From contig CALYSG010000021.1 in NCBI GenBank assembly GCA_945485605.1, positions 1 through 16,811 on the forward strand: a stretch of DNA of 16,811 nt, written 5' to 3'. The DNA is from an uncultured Clostridia bacterium. GTDB taxonomy: Bacteria > Bacillota > Clostridia > Oscillospirales > CAG-272. Below, piece by piece: positions 15,130-16,811 of the stretch. Both the position numbers and the translations under genes were made by a program. The number at the start of each line of letters is the position of its first letter. Positions within the stretch are counted from its first letter, which is position 1. The notes under the pieces were generated by a model. It did no database searches, was not told the origin of the DNA, and was given only the letters and a program-made list of their open reading frames with translations.

Positions 15130-15792
15130 TTATTTGTTGTTTTCGAGCGATTTGACAGCCTTTACGACGCGGCTCGTGCCGAGTCTGTCGGCTCCGAGTG
15201 CGATAAAGTCCTCCGCGTCCTTAAGGTCGGCGATACCGCCTGCCGCCTTGACCTTCACATTCTCGCCGCTGTACTCACGCATAAGCTTTACATCCTCGCG
15301 AGTCGCACCACCCTTTGAGAAGCCGGTCGAGGTCTTTATATAATCGGCGCCCGACTCGGTGACGATCCGGCACATTCTGATCTTTTCATCCTCGGTCAGA
15401 AGGCAGGTCTCTATAATGACCTTGAGCAGCTTGCCGCGGCATGCCGTTTTTATCGCCTTTATCTCGTCGAGCACATAGGCGTCGTTGCCCTCGCGCAGAG
15501 CGCCGAGATTTATCACCATATCTATCTCGTCGGCTCCGGCATCGACGGCGTCGGATGTCTCGAACACCTTCGCCGCGGTCGTGTTGTAGCCGTTCGGAAA
15601 ACCTATGACGGTGCATATTGCAAGCCTGTCTCCGACATATTCCTTTGCCCTTTTCACATAGCAGGGCGGAATACATACCGATGCCGTATGATATTTCATT
15701 CCGTCATCGCATATCGCACGTATATCCTCCCACGTCGCGGTCTGGGCGAGCAAGGTGTGATCACAGCGCGAAAGTATCTCTTTGATTTCCAT
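15130..15792 (-). CDS. deoC: Deoxyribose-phosphate aldolase
   Basis: This 220-residue cytosolic class I aldolase cleaves 2-deoxyribose-5-phosphate to glyceraldehyde-3-phosphate and acetaldehyde. It is a TIM barrel with Asp91 in EIDMVINLGAL, the Schiff-base Lys153 in YIKTSTGF and Lys182 in KVKAAGGI, plus TVIGFPNGY at 61-69. The open frame extends to 15894, but that extension covers the promoter. GGAGG at 15804-15808 lies 11 bases before the ATG at 15792, and the protein then starts MEIKEILSRCDHTLL as in the family. It is the first gene of the deo operon. The acetaldehyde formed can be reduced or oxidised by fermentative enzymes not encoded here. Confidence 0.96.
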   Translation of the reverse strand: MEIKEILSRCDHTLLAQTATWEDIRAICDDGMKYHTASVCIPPCYVKRAKEYVGDRLAICTVIGFPNGYNTTAAKVFETSDAVDAGADEIDMVINLGALREGNDAYVLDEIKAIKTACRGKLLKVIIETCLLTEDEKIRMCRIVTESGADYIKTSTGFSKGGATREDVKLMREYSGENVKVKAAGGIADLKDAEDFIALGADRLGTSRVVKAVKSLENNK

Positions 15793-15826
15793 AATATTAT
15801 AAGCCTCCTTTTTTGTTTCTGTTAAA

Positions 15827-15855
15827 ATTATATCATATCGCCCGCGTTTTGTAAA
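15827..15855 (-). promoter_or_regulatory. Sigma-A promoter of the deo operon
   Basis: On the minus strand TTTACA (15850-15855), a 17-base spacer and TATAAT (15827-15832), with TGA before the -10, form a near-perfect promoter. The expected start near 15820 gives a leader of about 28 bases. No clear DeoR-type operator was recognised. It lies just after the murQ terminator. Confidence 0.85.
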
Positions 15856-15864
15856 GGAAAACAT

Positions 15865-15903
15865 GAAAAAGAGTTTCCCGCCCTTCTCAGGCAAGGAAAC
15901 TCT
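15865..15903 (-). terminator. Intrinsic terminator of murQ
   Basis: AGAGTTTCC (15870-15878) pairs perfectly with GGAAACTCT (15895-15903), and an inner GCC/GGC pair extends the hairpin. On the minus transcript the stem is followed directly by UUUUU (15865-15869). It begins six bases after the murQ stop codon and insulates the deo promoter. Confidence 0.9.
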
Positions 15904-15908
15904 GTTCC

Positions 15909-16739
15909 TTATCTTATTCCCATTTCATCAAGCGCACCGCGTATCGATCCGCAACGGTCAAGTCCCGATTCGGCACTCGCGCGGTCGCAGCCGGATATCT
16001 TCATAATGATACCGATTGCCCTCTCGCGGAGCTTTTCATTTGTCGGTGCGACGTTTATCATAAGGTTGCCGTAGACCTTCCCGGTCTTCACCATAGCCCC
16101 GGTCGATATCATATTGAGAACGAGCTTCTGTGCCGTCCCCGCCTTCATTCGAGTCGAGCCCTGGATCACCTCGGGTCCAACCTCGGGAACTATCTTAATA
16201 TCTGTGAAGGACAGCATGGCGCCATTCCGATTGCAGGCAACGGCTACCGTAACCGCGCCGAGCTCTTTGGCACGTTTAAGGGCACCGATACAGAAAGGAG
16301 CCCCGCCCGAAGCCGAAAGCGCCACAACAGTATCGGAAGCACTCACATTTTCTTCTTCAACGGCTTTTCTGCCCATATCCTCGCTGTCCTCGGCTCCCTC
16401 GACGGCGCGGAACATAGCCATGTCTCCCCCGGCGATAATACCGCGGACAAGATCGGGACTTACCCCGTATGTCGGAGGACATTCGGACGCGTCGACAACG
16501 CCGAGCCTTCCCGATGTTCCCGCGCCGACATAAATGAGTCTTCCGCCATTATTGAACGAGGCGGCGGCAGCGTCGACCGCGGCGGCGATCGCGGGGATCT
16601 CCTCTCTCACCGCCGCCGAGACTTTAGCATCCTCCTCATTGATTACCCTCATCATCTCCTCGGTTGACATTTTATCAATATGGAGGGTCCTCGGGTTTAT
16701 CATCTCTGTCGGAAGGCTCTTATAATCATTTCTCGGCAT
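15909..16739 (-). CDS. murQ: N-acetylmuramic acid 6-phosphate etherase
   Basis: This 276-residue cytosolic SIS-domain lyase removes lactate from N-acetylmuramic acid 6-phosphate to give GlcNAc-6-phosphate, in recycling of peptidoglycan sugars. It shows TEMINPRT near 11-18, the sugar-phosphate site VGAGTSGRLG (71-80), SECPPTYG with Glu86, AVEGAEDSE (112-120), LSASGGAPF and GSTRMKAGTAQK (194-205). The C-terminal helical part carries NVAPTNEKLRERA. The open frame reaches the window edge, but I place the start at 16739: GGAG lies eight bases before this ATG and the protein then begins close to the conserved TE-x2-NP block. A likely upstream gene ends inside its first codons. No transporter or MurR regulator is visible in the window. 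Confidence 0.94.
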   Translation of the reverse strand: MPRNDYKSLPTEMINPRTLHIDKMSTEEMMRVINEEDAKVSAAVREEIPAIAAAVDAAAASFNNGGRLIYVGAGTSGRLGVVDASECPPTYGVSPDLVRGIIAGGDMAMFRAVEGAEDSEDMGRKAVEEENVSASDTVVALSASGGAPFCIGALKRAKELGAVTVAVACNRNGAMLSFTDIKIVPEVGPEVIQGSTRMKAGTAQKLVLNMISTGAMVKTGKVYGNLMINVAPTNEKLRERAIGIIMKISGCDRASAESGLDRCGSIRGALDEMGIR

Positions 16740-16811
16740 CGTCTTTATCTCCGGGTATAAAATTTTCGAATATCGGGCATTCACGTTTCCCGATGAACTT
16801 TTCGTAAGCAT
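16726..16811 (-). CDS. 3' end of an unidentified gene upstream of murQ
   Basis: On the minus strand a second frame is open from the window edge to a TGA at 16726-16728, giving 27 residues that end FENFIPGDKDDAEK. The stop lies 14 bases inside murQ, an overlap common for co-transcribed genes, and the GGAG of murQ would sit within this gene. The piece is too short to name. It could be chance, but the composition is protein-like and it explains why murQ has no promoter in the window. Confidence 0.4.
   Translation of the reverse strand, partial: AYEKFIGKRECPIFENFIPGDKDDAEK

Noticed and set aside
15793..15894. 34-residue N-terminal extension of deoC
   Set aside because: It spans the ribosome binding site, the whole sigma-A promoter and part of the murQ terminator.

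Overview
The window looks like chromosome from a strictly anaerobic, spore-forming Firmicute of the class Clostridia, most plausibly near Ruminococcaceae/Oscillospiraceae. The signs are two different [FeFe] hydrogenases, a spoVAC gene, strong GGAGG ribosome sites, consensus sigma-A promoters and roughly balanced base composition. It holds 13 complete protein genes and two genes cut by the window edges. No gap exceeds 300 bases, and I saw no tRNA, rRNA, CRISPR array or insertion sequence.

Region 1 (1-5552, plus strand) is one tightly packed redox operon whose promoter lies before the window. Its order is: the end of a thioredoxin-fold [2Fe-2S] ferredoxin; an L-lactate/malate dehydrogenase family gene; a sensory-type [FeFe] hydrogenase with a PAS domain (HydS-like); a SpoIIE/PP2C phosphatase that overlaps it; and a second, catalytic-looking [FeFe] hydrogenase (group B/HydA2-like). 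A bidirectional terminator closes it. The sensory hydrogenase, phosphatase and second hydrogenase recall known clostridial hydS/hfs-type clusters. The dehydrogenase inserted in the same transcript is the unusual part. It suggests that H2 or redox sensing and the choice between H2 and a reduced organic acid are controlled together.

Region 2 (5553-6958, minus strand) carries a lone spoVAC, without spoVAD or spoVAE beside it, and the glutamate racemase gene murI.

Region 3 (6959-7970, plus strand) is a single-gene unit. A perfect consensus promoter with an extended -10 drives an unrecognised six-helix membrane protein with two cytosolic cysteine clusters, and a strong two-way terminator follows.

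Region 4 (7971-15855, minus strand) is a nucleoside salvage locus. deoC, deoD and deoB are transcribed from a strong promoter. They are followed, from a second promoter embedded in a dyad, by a BMP-family nucleoside ABC importer (lipoprotein, double ATPase, two permeases). The presence of purine nucleoside phosphorylase and the absence of a pyrimidine nucleoside phosphorylase or cytidine deaminase point to purine (deoxy)nucleosides: import, phosphorolysis, pentose-phosphate isomerisation and aldol cleavage to glyceraldehyde-3-phosphate and acetaldehyde.

Region 5 (15870-16811, minus strand) holds murQ, for cell-wall amino-sugar recycling, with its own terminator, and the tail of an unidentified upstream gene.
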